Source: Halobaculum limi (lineage in GTDB: Archaea > Halobacteriota > Halobacteria > Halobacteriales > Haloferacaceae). Taken from it: a stretch of DNA of 64,000 bases. Every line of letters begins with the position of its first letter. Positions within the stretch are counted from its first letter, which is position 1. The stretch is taken from the NCBI RefSeq assembly GCF_029490015.1, contig NZ_CP120469.1, positions 1-64,000 on the forward strand. Direction: 5' to 3'. The notes under the pieces are model-generated. The model saw nothing but the letters and a program-made list of their open reading frames with translations, did no database searches and had not been told where the DNA came from. Shown here piece after piece: positions 8,658-17,806 of the stretch. Both the position numbers and the translations under genes were made by a program.

Positions 8658-8984
8658 TGTACGATCTGGTAGGATGAGACCCGGACGGGACGGTGCGTGT
8701 CCGGTACGGGTAGTGTCGGTACCCGCTACTGCAGATGGTTGGCCACTTAACCCGTGGGATTTTGACGCGTTGCGGTTAATGTGACCGAGTCGCACAGATC
8801 CTGTCAGCGACCGTTCGTCTCACGGCCCTCAGCGACTCGGAACTGTCGAGAGGTTCTTGTGAGGGCCGGACGAACCGCCGGACGGAACGATGCTCCAAAG
8901 ACGTGTACTGGACCGTAGTAACGGGCCGTCCGGCGGGGCTCGCTGTCGGACGCCCGCAGGCGGTCCACGCCGGAGGTGGTGCCG
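8658..8984. other. Divergent intergenic region, no gene seen
   Basis: About 327 bases between the TauE-like gene (minus) and the acyl-CoA synthetase (plus). AT-rich promoter-like stretches occur near 8750-8785. A Shine-Dalgarno-like GGAGG (8972-8976) lies nine bases before ATG 8985. Open frames here are arginine-rich shadows and I reject them. Confidence 0.5.
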
Positions 8985-11135
8985 ATGACACCCGGTACCG
9001 ACGCCGAGGTCGACGTGGAGCGAGGGGCCGACGTGTCGACGCTCGCTGGCCTGTTCGCGCCCGACCGCGTCGCCGTCGTCGGCGCGACAGAACGGGAGGG
9101 GTCGGTGGGGCGCGCCGTCACCGAGAACCTCCTCGATAGATTCGACGGGGCGGTCATCCCGGTGAACCCCAAACGCGAGACGGTGCTCGGGACGCCGTGC
9201 GTCGCGTCCGTCGCCGAGGCGGACCCGGATATGGCGGTCGTCGCCGTCCCGCCTGGTGCGGTGCTCGACGTCGTTCGTGAGTGCGGGGAAGCCGGCGTGC
9301 AGAACGTCGTCGTTCTTACCGCTGGCTTCGGCGAGACGGGCGCGGAGGGGGCCGACCGTGAGCGCCAACTGCGCGGGGTCGCCGCCGAGTACGACCTCAA
9401 CGTGGTCGGGCCGAACAGCCTCGGCGTGATGTCGAGTCCGGTCGGTCTCAACGCGACGTTCGGGCCCGATGCGCCGCCGGAGGGCGGCGTCTCCTTCATG
9501 AGTCAGTCGGGCGCGTTCGTCACTGCCGTCGTCGACTGGGCGGCCGACGCCGGACTCGGCTTCAAAGACGTCGTCTCGCTGGGCAACAAGGCCGTCCTCG
9601 ACGAGACCGACTTCGTGCGAGCGTGGGGGAACGACCCGGACACGGACGTGGTCGTCGGCTACCTCGAGAGCATCGTCGACGGCCGCGCGTTCGTCGACGC
9701 CGCCCGCGAGACCACCGACGACACGCCCGTCGTCGTCGTGAAGTCCGGGCGCACCGACGCCGGCGCACAGGCCGCGTCCAGTCACACGGGCGCCATTGCC
9801 GGCTCAGACCGCGCGTACGAGGCGGGACTGGACGCCGCGGGCGTCCTCCGCGCCGAGTCCGTGCAGGAACTGTTCGACGCCGCGCGTGCGCTCGCGGGCG
9901 GTGACGTGCCCGAATCCAACGGCGTCGCGGTCGTCACCAACGCCGGCGGTCCGGGCGTGATGGCGACCGACGCCGTCGGCGACGCCGAGCGCCTCTCGCT
10001 GGCGAGTTTCACCGACGAGACGGTCGACCGTCTCGCCGAGGAACTGCCCGACGAGGCGAACGTGTACAACCCCGTCGACGTCATCGGCGACGCACCAGTC
10101 GAGCGGTTCCGCACGGCCATCGACATCGCACTCGAAGACCCGAACGTCGGCGCGGCGGTCGTCATCACTGCACCGACGGCGACGCTCGACTTCGGCGAAC
10201 TCGGCGAGGCAATCGCCGAGTCGACCGACGACCACGGCGTCCCGACCGCCGCCTGTCTGATGGGCGGCGGTCGCCTCGAAGACGCCCGTCAGGTGCTCCG
10301 GGAACGAGGCATTCCGTCGTACTTCGACCCAGCGCGCGCCGTGGGTGGCCTGGAGTCACTGGCGGAGTACCGCGAGGTTCGGGGCCGGTCGTACCCCGAC
10401 CCGGAGCCAGTCGACGCCGACCGCGAGCGGGTGCGTGAGATCCTCGAGACCGTCGAGGATCGGTCTGACAACCGCCTGGGCGTCGAAGCGATGGAGATCC
10501 TCGACGCCTACGGTGTGCCGACGCCCGAAGGCGCAGTCGTCGACGACCCCGCCGAGGCGCAGGCGGTCGCCGAGGATATCGGCGAGGAGGTGGTGATGAA
10601 GATCGTCAGCCCGGACATCCTCCACAAGTCCGACATCGGCGGCGTGAAGGTTGGCGTCCCGGTCGACGAGGTCGACGACGCCTACGAGGACCTGATCGCT
10701 CGCGCACGCAACTACCAGCCTGACGCGACGATCCTTGGCGTACAGGTGCAGGAGATGCTGGATCTGGACGCTGGCGTCGAGACCATCGTCGGGAGCCACC
10801 GCGACCCGCAGTTCGGCCCGCTCGTGATGTTCGGGCTGGGCGGCGTGTTCGTGGAGATTATGGAAGACACCACCTTCCGGCTGGCGCCCGTGGGGAGCGA
10901 CGCGGCCAAAGAGATGACCGAAGATATCGACGCTGCGCCGCTGTTGCGCGGCGCTCGCGGTCGCGACCCGGTCGACATCGACGGCGTCACCGACGCGGTC
11001 CGTCGCGTCTCGCAGTTGGTCGCAGACTTCCCGAGTATCGTCGAACTGGACGTGAACCCACTGGTCGCGACGCCCGACGGGGTCCGGGCCGTCGACCTCA
11101 GACTCACCGTCGACCCCGAGGAGTTGGAGCAATGA
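8985..11135 (+). CDS. acd: Acyl-CoA synthetase (ADP-forming), fused alpha-beta
   Basis: A 716-residue cytoplasmic enzyme that makes ATP and an acid (acetate or another short acid) from an acyl-CoA, ADP and phosphate, or runs in reverse. The N-terminal alpha part has a CoA-binding domain (about 15-145) and ligase domains. The phospho-histidine is expected in AASSHTGAIAGSD. The C-terminal beta part (about 495-716) is an ATP-grasp domain with VMKIVSPDILHKSDIGGV. ATG 8985 is preferred over two GTG codons just upstream because GGAGG sits at a good distance. The stop overlaps the next gene by four bases (ATGA). The acyl substrate range cannot be read from the sequence. Confidence 0.93.
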   Translation: MTPGTDAEVDVERGADVSTLAGLFAPDRVAVVGATEREGSVGRAVTENLLDRFDGAVIPVNPKRETVLGTPCVASVAEADPDMAVVAVPPGAVLDVVRECGEAGVQNVVVLTAGFGETGAEGADRERQLRGVAAEYDLNVVGPNSLGVMSSPVGLNATFGPDAPPEGGVSFMSQSGAFVTAVVDWAADAGLGFKDVVSLGNKAVLDETDFVRAWGNDPDTDVVVGYLESIVDGRAFVDAARETTDDTPVVVVKSGRTDAGAQAASSHTGAIAGSDRAYEAGLDAAGVLRAESVQELFDAARALAGGDVPESNGVAVVTNAGGPGVMATDAVGDAERLSLASFTDETVDRLAEELPDEANVYNPVDVIGDAPVERFRTAIDIALEDPNVGAAVVITAPTATLDFGELGEAIAESTDDHGVPTAACLMGGGRLEDARQVLRERGIPSYFDPARAVGGLESLAEYREVRGRSYPDPEPVDADRERVREILETVEDRSDNRLGVEAMEILDAYGVPTPEGAVVDDPAEAQAVAEDIGEEVVMKIVSPDILHKSDIGGVKVGVPVDEVDDAYEDLIARARNYQPDATILGVQVQEMLDLDAGVETIVGSHRDPQFGPLVMFGLGGVFVEIMEDTTFRLAPVGSDAAKEMTEDIDAAPLLRGARGRDPVDIDGVTDAVRRVSQLVADFPSIVELDVNPLVATPDGVRAVDLRLTVDPEELEQ

Positions 11136-12202
11136 ACCCGCTACTCGTCACATCGACCGCAGAGAGCACCGGCAAGACGGCCATCACCCTCGCGCTCGCA
11201 CGCATCGCCGCCGACCGCGGACAGTCCGTCGGCTATATGAAACCGAAGGGCACGCGCCTCCAGAGCGTCGTCGGCAAGACGCTCGACGAGGACCCGATGC
11301 TCGCTCGGGAACTGCTCGGCACCGACGCCGAGATGCACGAGATGGAACCCGTCGTCTACTCGCCCACCTTCATCGAGGGGGCAATCCGTGGTCGGGAGGA
11401 CCCCGAGGAACTCCACGAGCGGATCAAACAGGCGTACGACGACCTCGCGACCGACCGCGACGCGATGTTCGTCGAGGGCGGCGGCGACGTGCGCACCGGC
11501 GGCGTCGTCGACCTGACCGACCCCGACGTGGCCGACCTGCTCGACGCACAGGTACTGCTCGTCGCCGAGTACGACGAACCTGGCGACGTGGACGACGTGC
11601 TCGCGGCGGTCGACGACATCGGACCGGACCGACTCGCTGGCGTCCTGTTCAACCGTGTCGGCGACGCCGTCCACGACGACGTCGAGAAAGACGTCGCGCC
11701 GTTCCTGCACGCTCGCGGCGTCGATACGATCGGCGTCCTGCCGGCGGAGCCCGAACTGTCGGGCGTCTCCGTGTCGACGCTGGCGAACGAACTCGGCGCA
11801 GAGGTACTCGTCGAAGGCGACGACGACGCACTCGTCCAGCGGTTTATGGTCGGCGCGATGGGCGCCGAGGAGGCGCTTCGGCACTTCCGCCGGGCCCGCG
11901 ACGCCGCGGTCATCACCGGCGGCGACCGCGCGGACATCGCCACCGCCGCCGTCGAGGCCAACAGCGTCACCTGTCTCGTCCTCACGGGCGGTCACCGCCC
12001 CCCGGGGTCGGTGCTCGGAAAGGCGAAGGAGGCCGGTGTCCCGGTGCTGTCCGTGCCCGGTGACACGCTCACGACCGTCGACCGCGCCGAAGACGTCATC
12101 CGCAGCGGCCGGACCCGTGACGCACGGACGGTCGAGGTGATGGGCGACCTGCTCACGAAGAACGCCGACGTGGACGCGCTGATCGGAAGCGACCCGGAGT
12201 AA
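11132..12202 (+). CDS. Phosphotransacetylase N-domain-like (BioD-like plus DRTGG) protein
   Basis: A 356-residue protein with a BioD-like P-loop domain (STAESTGKTAI near the start, VEGGGD further on) followed by a DRTGG-type domain (about 210-320; ITGGDRADI is visible). This architecture matches the N-terminal part of bacterial phosphotransacetylases but lacks the catalytic PTA domain. Such proteins are probably nucleotide- or acyl-CoA-responsive regulators. The four-base overlap with the ADP-forming acyl-CoA synthetase suggests that it senses energy or CoA status for that enzyme. Function is inferred from fold and context. Confidence 0.88.
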   Translation: MNPLLVTSTAESTGKTAITLALARIAADRGQSVGYMKPKGTRLQSVVGKTLDEDPMLARELLGTDAEMHEMEPVVYSPTFIEGAIRGREDPEELHERIKQAYDDLATDRDAMFVEGGGDVRTGGVVDLTDPDVADLLDAQVLLVAEYDEPGDVDDVLAAVDDIGPDRLAGVLFNRVGDAVHDDVEKDVAPFLHARGVDTIGVLPAEPELSGVSVSTLANELGAEVLVEGDDDALVQRFMVGAMGAEEALRHFRRARDAAVITGGDRADIATAAVEANSVTCLVLTGGHRPPGSVLGKAKEAGVPVLSVPGDTLTTVDRAEDVIRSGRTRDARTVEVMGDLLTKNADVDALIGSDPE

Positions 12203-12291
12203 TCACGGCCGGCGGCTGAACGCGGGATCGGTGTCGGACCGCTTCCGCTGTGACGACGGTCGTAGTCGTCGCTCTCCCGCCGCTGCTGTTC

Positions 12292-12966
12292 TCACTTGAT
12301 AGTCGGCCGAACGGTCAACACCGCCACGGAAAGGACGTACGCGACTGTCGCGAGCAGGTAGGTGTCGCCGCCAGCGACGGGTACGCTCCCGAGTCCGAGT
12401 CCGACGCCGCCGAGCGCACTCCCGACCGCGGCGACGACCGGCAGCGCACAACTCGCACACGACCCGAGCGCGATGAGTCCGGCAGCGCCCGCGGACGTCC
12501 CGTACTCGGCCACGTCGCGGACGGCCAGCGAGACGAGATACGCCAGTGCCGCGTAGCCGACCGCCTGATACGGGAACAGAAACAGCGAGACGAAACTCCC
12601 CTGATAGCGGAGCATCGGCCCCCACCACGGCGGGAGCGTCAGTACGTCGACCCCGGCGGCCGCGCCCGACGTGACGCCGATAGCGCCGGTGAACCACCCG
12701 AGTACGAGGCCGTAGCCGATACCGACGAGAGCGGCGATCAAACGGACGCGCGGCCCGGAACTCGGTCGCTCGGCGTGGCGAACCCCGATGACGGCGGCGG
12801 TGACCCAGACGAACGGAATCGCGAGCGTCCGCGGCGACGCTAGGCCTGCGTCCGTCGCCACCAGGTACGCAAGCGCCAGCGCCGACTGGGCTCCGAGCGC
12901 GAACACCGCGGTCCTGAGGTACGCCGACGGCGACCCGACCGAGAACTGTGCGGCCAGTCGGTTCAC
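12292..12966 (-). CDS. Membrane protein downstream of the copper ATPase
   Basis: A 224-residue protein with about six hydrophobic segments. The loop LIALGSCASCALPVVAAVGS has a CASC pair in a membrane context. It overlaps the end of the CopA-type ATPase gene by four bases and is therefore probably translated from the same transcript. The cysteine pair and the neighbours suggest a part in copper handling or oxidase assembly, but no family with known activity is recognised. Confidence 0.8.
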   Translation of the reverse strand: MNRLAAQFSVGSPSAYLRTAVFALGAQSALALAYLVATDAGLASPRTLAIPFVWVTAAVIGVRHAERPSSGPRVRLIAALVGIGYGLVLGWFTGAIGVTSGAAAGVDVLTLPPWWGPMLRYQGSFVSLFLFPYQAVGYAALAYLVSLAVRDVAEYGTSAGAAGLIALGSCASCALPVVAAVGSALGGVGLGLGSVPVAGGDTYLLATVAYVLSVAVLTVRPTIK

Positions 12967-15503
12967 GCCGGCTCACCTCCGTCCACGGCGTCAGCCGAGT
13001 CCTCGCCGTCGCCGACGGTCGGGCCGAGCGTTCGTGCGGAGTTGCCGACGACGAGCAGACTCGACGCGGCCATCGCCACGGCCGCGAGCAACGGTGTCAC
13101 GACGCCCAGCACGGCCGCGGGGAGGGCGATCAGGTTGTAGAGGAACGCCCACGCGAGATTCTCGCGGACGCGCCGCCGGGTCGCCGCCAGCGTGTCGAGC
13201 GCCCGGTCGACCGACCTGAGGTCGCGGCCAACGAGGACGGCGTCTGCGGCGTCGGCGGCCAACTCCGTCCCCGACGCGACTGCGATGCCGAGGTCCGCCG
13301 CCGCGAGTGCGGGGGCGTCGTTACTCCCGTCGCCGACCATCGCGACCGTGCCGGACTCGCGGAGGCGGCGAACCGTCTCCGTCTTCGCCTCCGGCGGGAG
13401 GCCGGCGTACACCTCGTCGACGCCGTCGTCGTCGCGGAAGCGGTCGGCCGCCGGCCCCTCGTCGCCGGTGAGGACGACCACACGCCGGTCTTCACTGAGC
13501 GCCGAGACCGCCTCACGCCAGCCAGGGCGGGGGTCGTCGCCCGCGACGAGGACGCCGCGAACCGCGCCCGCCCAGCCGACGTACGCGGCGAGGTGGCCGT
13601 CGGCCTCGGCGGCGTCGTAGCGGTCCCGGAGGTTGCTCGGAACGTCGACATCCGCGGCGTCGAACAGCGACTCGCCGCCGACCGTGACCTGCGGGCCGCC
13701 GTCGACGACGGCGGAGACGCCGCGACCGGGGTGGGTCTCGAAGTCCGTGACGGTCGAACTGGGGCCGAACGCCGACGGCGCGTCGGCCGCGGCGTCGACG
13801 ACGGCAGCGGCAACGGGGTGGTCCGAGCGTGCCTCGACGGCCGCGGCGCGCCCGAGCAGTTCTCCGCGCGCTATCCCGTCGGCGGGTGCGACGTCTCGGA
13901 TCGCCATCTCGCCGGTCGTGAGCGTCCCCGTCTTGTCGAGTGCGACCACGTCGACGGCGGTGGCCTTCTCGACGGCGCTCCCGTCGGTCAACACGACGCC
14001 GTCCGCGAGCAACGAGCGCGTTCCGGCGGCGATGGCGAGCGGCGTCGCCAGGCCCAGCGCACACGGACACGAGACGACCAGCACCGCGAGGCCAGTGAGT
14101 AGCGCGGCCGTCGGCGGCGACCCCAGCAGGAGGTGAACGGCGAACGCGAGCAGTCCGAGGACGAGCACTACGGGGACGAATATCGTCGCCAACGCGTCGG
14201 CCAACTGCTGGGGCGCGCCCTCGCCGCGAACGTCCCACAGCAGCGAGACGACGCGGTCGAGCGTACGCTCGGCCCCGTCGTCGGCCTCGACGACCAGTCG
14301 CCCGTCGGAGACGACGGTCCCACCGCGAACGGTCGCGCCGGGAGCCTTCCGCACCGGCAGCGACTCGCCCGTGACGAGCGATTCGTCGACGGCGGCGGTC
14401 CCCTCGCGAATCGTTCCGTCAACGGGGACGCGTTCGCCCGACCGGACGACGACGCGGTCACCACCGGCTATCGCGTCGACCGAAACTGTCTCCGTGCCGT
14501 CGTCGGTGACGAGGCGGGCCTCGTCGACGCGGTCGCGCGTAAGATTGGTCAACTCACCGACGGCGCGGCGTTTGATCCGCTCTTCGTAGTACGTACCGAC
14601 AGTGACGGCCATAATCACGACGACGGTTACGTCGAAGTACACCTCGATCCGACCGACCAGTATCGCGAGCGTGCTGTAGAGGTACGCGGTGGTCGCCGCG
14701 AGGGTGACGAGCAAGTCCATGTTCGGCTGACGGGTCCGGACGGCGACGTACGCGCCGCGGAGCAACGGCGCGCCCGTGTAGCCGAGGACGACGGTCGCAG
14801 ACACCCAGACGTTCGCGAGCAGGAACGCTCCCGCGCTGCCGCCCAAGTCGAACAACAGCGCTTCCGGTGGCAGTCCGAAGTACGTCGGGTACAAGAACAG
14901 GACGTACCACAGCATTGCCATCATCCCGAAGAAGCCGCCGACGAGGAGACGGCCAATGGTGTCGTCGTCGTCGCGTACGCCGTCTGCGTCGGTCGTCGGT
15001 GTCGCCGCGTAGCCGACGCCCGCGACGCTGTCGGCGACCACGTTCGGGTCGGTCCGTTCGGGGTCGTAGTGGACCCGCATTGCGTCGGCAGGGAAGTTGG
15101 CGTCCGCCGCGGCGACGCCGTCGACGCCGTCCGCTCTGCCCTCTAGGAACGCCTCACAACTAGCGCAGTGCATCCCGTCGACGCGGAGGTACGCCGTCTC
15201 TGCGTCCTCGGGCACGGTCTGTGCGGTCGCCTCGTCGGCGTCCCTGCCACGAACCGTCGTCCGGGCTTCCTCGGCGTCGACGGCGGCCGGGTCGTCGAGC
15301 GTTCGCGCGACCTCCAGACAGCCGCGACAGCAGAACTCACCGGCTACGTCGCCGTCGGCGACGGGCGATTTGGGGGTCGAAAGCCCACACAGCGTACACC
15401 CGTCGTCAGCAGTGTCACCGTCTCGGACGTCGTCGCGGGTGGTGTCGCCGCTGTCGGTGTCGTCGTAGGTATCGTCGCCGACGCCGTCGACTGCACCGCT
15501 CAC
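12963..15503 (-). CDS. copA: Copper-translocating P1B-type ATPase
   Basis: An 846-residue heavy-metal P-type ATPase. The N-terminus has a cysteine-rich metal-binding segment (C36, C39, C58, C59, C62), then an HMA domain with GMHCASC (C113, C116). The membrane part carries VVSCPCALGLATP (the CPC metal site). The catalytic loop has DKTGT, the SDHP nucleotide motif, and GDGSNDAPALAAAD. This organisation resembles CtpA/FixI-type ATPases that supply copper to heme-copper oxidases, and oxidase genes lie about 2.3 kb away. The start is GTG 15503, overlapping the upstream stop (GTGA); the longer open frame is arginine-rich and not coding. Confidence 0.94.
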   Translation of the reverse strand: MSGAVDGVGDDTYDDTDSGDTTRDDVRDGDTADDGCTLCGLSTPKSPVADGDVAGEFCCRGCLEVARTLDDPAAVDAEEARTTVRGRDADEATAQTVPEDAETAYLRVDGMHCASCEAFLEGRADGVDGVAAADANFPADAMRVHYDPERTDPNVVADSVAGVGYAATPTTDADGVRDDDDTIGRLLVGGFFGMMAMLWYVLFLYPTYFGLPPEALLFDLGGSAGAFLLANVWVSATVVLGYTGAPLLRGAYVAVRTRQPNMDLLVTLAATTAYLYSTLAILVGRIEVYFDVTVVVIMAVTVGTYYEERIKRRAVGELTNLTRDRVDEARLVTDDGTETVSVDAIAGGDRVVVRSGERVPVDGTIREGTAAVDESLVTGESLPVRKAPGATVRGGTVVSDGRLVVEADDGAERTLDRVVSLLWDVRGEGAPQQLADALATIFVPVVLVLGLLAFAVHLLLGSPPTAALLTGLAVLVVSCPCALGLATPLAIAAGTRSLLADGVVLTDGSAVEKATAVDVVALDKTGTLTTGEMAIRDVAPADGIARGELLGRAAAVEARSDHPVAAAVVDAAADAPSAFGPSSTVTDFETHPGRGVSAVVDGGPQVTVGGESLFDAADVDVPSNLRDRYDAAEADGHLAAYVGWAGAVRGVLVAGDDPRPGWREAVSALSEDRRVVVLTGDEGPAADRFRDDDGVDEVYAGLPPEAKTETVRRLRESGTVAMVGDGSNDAPALAAADLGIAVASGTELAADAADAVLVGRDLRSVDRALDTLAATRRRVRENLAWAFLYNLIALPAAVLGVVTPLLAAVAMAASSLLVVGNSARTLGPTVGDGEDSADAVDGGEPA

Positions 15504-16273
15504 GGCGTGGGCACCTCGGCGTAGTGCGGCAGGTGGACCATCGGGACGGGGACGCCGAGGAGGCCGAGGCCGTGCAACAGCGGTAACAGTCCCAACAGCA
15601 GGAACGCGCCACCGAGCGCCCGGTGGACGTGGTCGCGCGTTGAGGCCGGGATGGCAGTGAGGACGGTCGCGTACCCGACCATCGCGGGCGCGGTGCCGAC
15701 GCCTAGCGCACCGAGTGCGAGTGCGCCCGCCGTCGGCGACCCGCGTGCGAGCGCGTACAAGTACGCCGGATACAGTAACGGACACGGGAGTAGCGCGTGG
15801 ACGGACCCGAGAAGCGCGATTTTGGGACCGTCGGCCCACGCGTCGGCCCGGTCGGCAGCGGTGCGCGAGATGCGTGCGAACACCGTCGAGACACCGGGAA
15901 TCGGGAGCCGTCCGGGATCGAGCGGTCGCCCGCGGAGATAGCCCGCACCGACGACGAGGACGACGCCACCGGCGACGACGCCCGCGACGCCGCGGACGAT
16001 GTCTGCGCCCGCGAGCAGGCTCCCACCGGAGATGGCGGCTCCACCGACCGCACCGAGCACAGCGCCGATGAGCGCGTACGTCCCGACGCGACCGAGCGTG
16101 AGCAGCCCCTGCTGTCGCACGTCGTGGAGCGTCACTCGGCCGTCGCTATCGGCGGGCTGACCGGCGTACGCGGTCACGAGCGGCCCGCACATCCCTAGGC
16201 AGTGTGCACCGCCGAGGAGTCCGACGAGGAAGAACGCACCTAGCTCGACTGCTCCGGCAAAGCCAGCGACCAT
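15500..16273 (-). CDS. SafE2/cytochrome biogenesis-type membrane protein (COG2836-like)
   Basis: A 257-residue membrane protein with about six to seven segments, starting with the family-typical LVGLLGGAHCLGMCGPLV. The paired HC...C residues in that stretch and LPCPLLYPAY later are candidate copper or redox ligands. Proteins of this family often sit next to FixI/CopA-type ATPases and cytochrome oxidases and are thought to help copper delivery or maturation. The stop overlaps the GTG start of copA, and a small membrane gene lies immediately upstream, which gives a four-gene minus-strand operon. Confidence 0.87.
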   Translation of the reverse strand: MVAGFAGAVELGAFFLVGLLGGAHCLGMCGPLVTAYAGQPADSDGRVTLHDVRQQGLLTLGRVGTYALIGAVLGAVGGAAISGGSLLAGADIVRGVAGVVAGGVVLVVGAGYLRGRPLDPGRLPIPGVSTVFARISRTAADRADAWADGPKIALLGSVHALLPCPLLYPAYLYALARGSPTAGALALGALGVGTAPAMVGYATVLTAIPASTRDHVHRALGGAFLLLGLLPLLHGLGLLGVPVPMVHLPHYAEVPTP

Positions 16274-16277
16274 TCCC

Positions 16278-16475
16278 TCAGTAGGCGTCTGCAGCCGAGT
16301 GGTCGTCGCTCGCCTCCTCGTGTGGACTGAACGCGATGTACAGGGCGGCGACGGTGATGGCGACCGAGACGGTGGACACCACCGCCTCGTAGAGCGCACC
16401 GGCGCCGAAGAGTGTGTACGCCCACAGCGGAACGAGAACAGTGAGTGCGAGCGCGAGTAGCGTTCGAGGTGTCAT
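16278..16475 (-). CDS. Small two-helix membrane protein, first gene of copper operon
   Basis: A 65-residue protein with two hydrophobic segments (about residues 5-25 and 29-50) and a short acidic, histidine-containing tail (HEEASDDHSAADAY). It lies four bases before the SafE-like gene and is probably the first gene of the minus-strand copper operon. It starts divergently from the halocyanin/oxidase operon, sharing a roughly 107-base promoter region. The function is not recognised; it could be a small oxidase-associated subunit. Confidence 0.72.
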   Translation of the reverse strand: MTPRTLLALALTVLVPLWAYTLFGAGALYEAVVSTVSVAITVAALYIAFSPHEEASDDHSAADAY

Positions 16476-16582
16476 ATTCTCACACCGAGATACGAAGTGG
16501 GAAATAAATTCGGGTCCGTTGGTTCTCAGTTACTGGGAAGGGAGTGGGTTTTATTTGCGATTCGAAAAGACGACCGAAAGTA

Positions 16583-17803
16583 ATGGCACAGCAGTCAACT
16601 GATTCCTCAGGACCGACTCGCCGTCGCGTGTTGGCGACCGGGGTCGCAGCCGCGAGCGGAGCGCTTCTCGGGAGCGCCGCGCCGGCGGCGGCCCAGTCCG
16701 GCACCGACTTCGATGGCTGGTTCGACGGCGTCGCCAACTACGACGGCGTCGTCGACCGGACGGGTCAGTCCGAGGTGACCGTCGAGGTCGGCGTCGAGAA
16801 CGGCGACGGCCCGTACGGCTTCGGCCCGGCGGCAGTTCGGGTTGACCCGGGGACAACCGTCACCTGGGAGTGGAACGGCCAGGGTGGATCGCACAACGTC
16901 GTCGCGGACGACGGCTCCTTCCAGTCGGAGTTGGTGTCGGAGGCCGGTCACACCTTCAGCCAAACATTCGACTCCGAGGGCGTCTACAAGTATCTCTGTC
17001 AGCCACACGAGGCGCTCGGAATGAAGGGTGCCGTCGTCGTCGGCGGTGGCGGCGGCAGTTCGTCGGTGTCGGAACCGGACTTCGGTGGCTGGTTCAGCGA
17101 CGTCGCGAACTACTCGAGTACGGTCGACAGGCGGGGCGAGTCCGAGGTGTCCGTCGAAGTCGGCGTCGAGAACGGCGGCGGCCCGTACGGCTTCGGGCCC
17201 GCGTCGGTCCGGGTCGACCCGGGGACGACCGTCACCTGGGAGTGGAACGGCCAGGGCGGGTCACACAACGTCGTCGCCGAGAACGGCTCCTTCGAGTCCG
17301 AACTGGTCGCGGAGGCGGGGCACACGTTCAGCCACACCTTCGAGAGCGAGGGTGTGTACACGTACTACTGCCAGCCACACGAGGCGCTCGGGATGAAGGG
17401 TGCCGTCGTCGTCGGCAATGTCGGCGGTGGTGGCGGTGGGTCCACGGGCGGTGACGGCGGCGAGGCGTCGGGTGAGTCCGGCGGTCTCCTGTCGTTGTTC
17501 GTTCCCGACGAGTTCATCGGGTGGCTCGTCCTCCTCGTCGGCGGTTCGACGGGCATTGCCATCGCGAGCGTCCTCGGCGGCGAGGCGTACACCGCCTATC
17601 AACACCACGCGGACGCAGAGGAGGCCTACGTCCGAGAGCAGTCGGTCGAGGCCACTGCGGAGGAAGCGGAGGTCGAACTCGACGAGGGGTACGACCCGGT
17701 CGGGACGGCCGCGCTCGTCGTGGGCTACTTCGTGTTGATCGCCGCGCTCTGGGCGTTCATGTACTTCGTCGAATTCATCGGCGGTCCGACTATCACTGGG
17801 TAA
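16583..17803 (+). CDS. Membrane-anchored halocyanin with two blue-copper domains
   Basis: A 406-residue exported copper protein. A twin-arginine signal (RRRVLATGVAAASG) covers residues 7-36. Two halocyanin (plastocyanin-like) domains follow at about 42-160 and 168-285. Each has a full ligand set: histidine in GGSHNVV, then C-Q-P-H-E-A-L-G-M. A glycine-rich linker leads to two C-terminal membrane segments (about 320-345 and 380-400) with a charged cytoplasmic loop. The two copper domains are highly alike and probably arose by internal duplication. Position just upstream of oxidase subunits II and I suggests that it is the electron donor of the oxidase. A TTTTATTT promoter-like stretch lies about 30 bases upstream. 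Confidence 0.92.
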   Translation: MAQQSTDSSGPTRRRVLATGVAAASGALLGSAAPAAAQSGTDFDGWFDGVANYDGVVDRTGQSEVTVEVGVENGDGPYGFGPAAVRVDPGTTVTWEWNGQGGSHNVVADDGSFQSELVSEAGHTFSQTFDSEGVYKYLCQPHEALGMKGAVVVGGGGGSSSVSEPDFGGWFSDVANYSSTVDRRGESEVSVEVGVENGGGPYGFGPASVRVDPGTTVTWEWNGQGGSHNVVAENGSFESELVAEAGHTFSHTFESEGVYTYYCQPHEALGMKGAVVVGNVGGGGGGSTGGDGGEASGESGGLLSLFVPDEFIGWLVLLVGGSTGIAIASVLGGEAYTAYQHHADAEEAYVREQSVEATAEEAEVELDEGYDPVGTAALVVGYFVLIAALWAFMYFVEFIGGPTITG

Positions 17804-17806
17804 TCT

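Noticed and set aside
8658-8795. Longer N-terminus of the TauE-like permease
   Set aside because: No membrane or family similarity; ATG 8657 begins the normal protein.
12203-12291. Short gap as possible terminator
   Set aside because: No clear stem-loop or T-run seen.
15504-15839. Longer N-terminus for the copper ATPase
   Set aside because: Arg-rich, overlaps the SafE-like gene; GTG 15503 gives a GTGA coupling.
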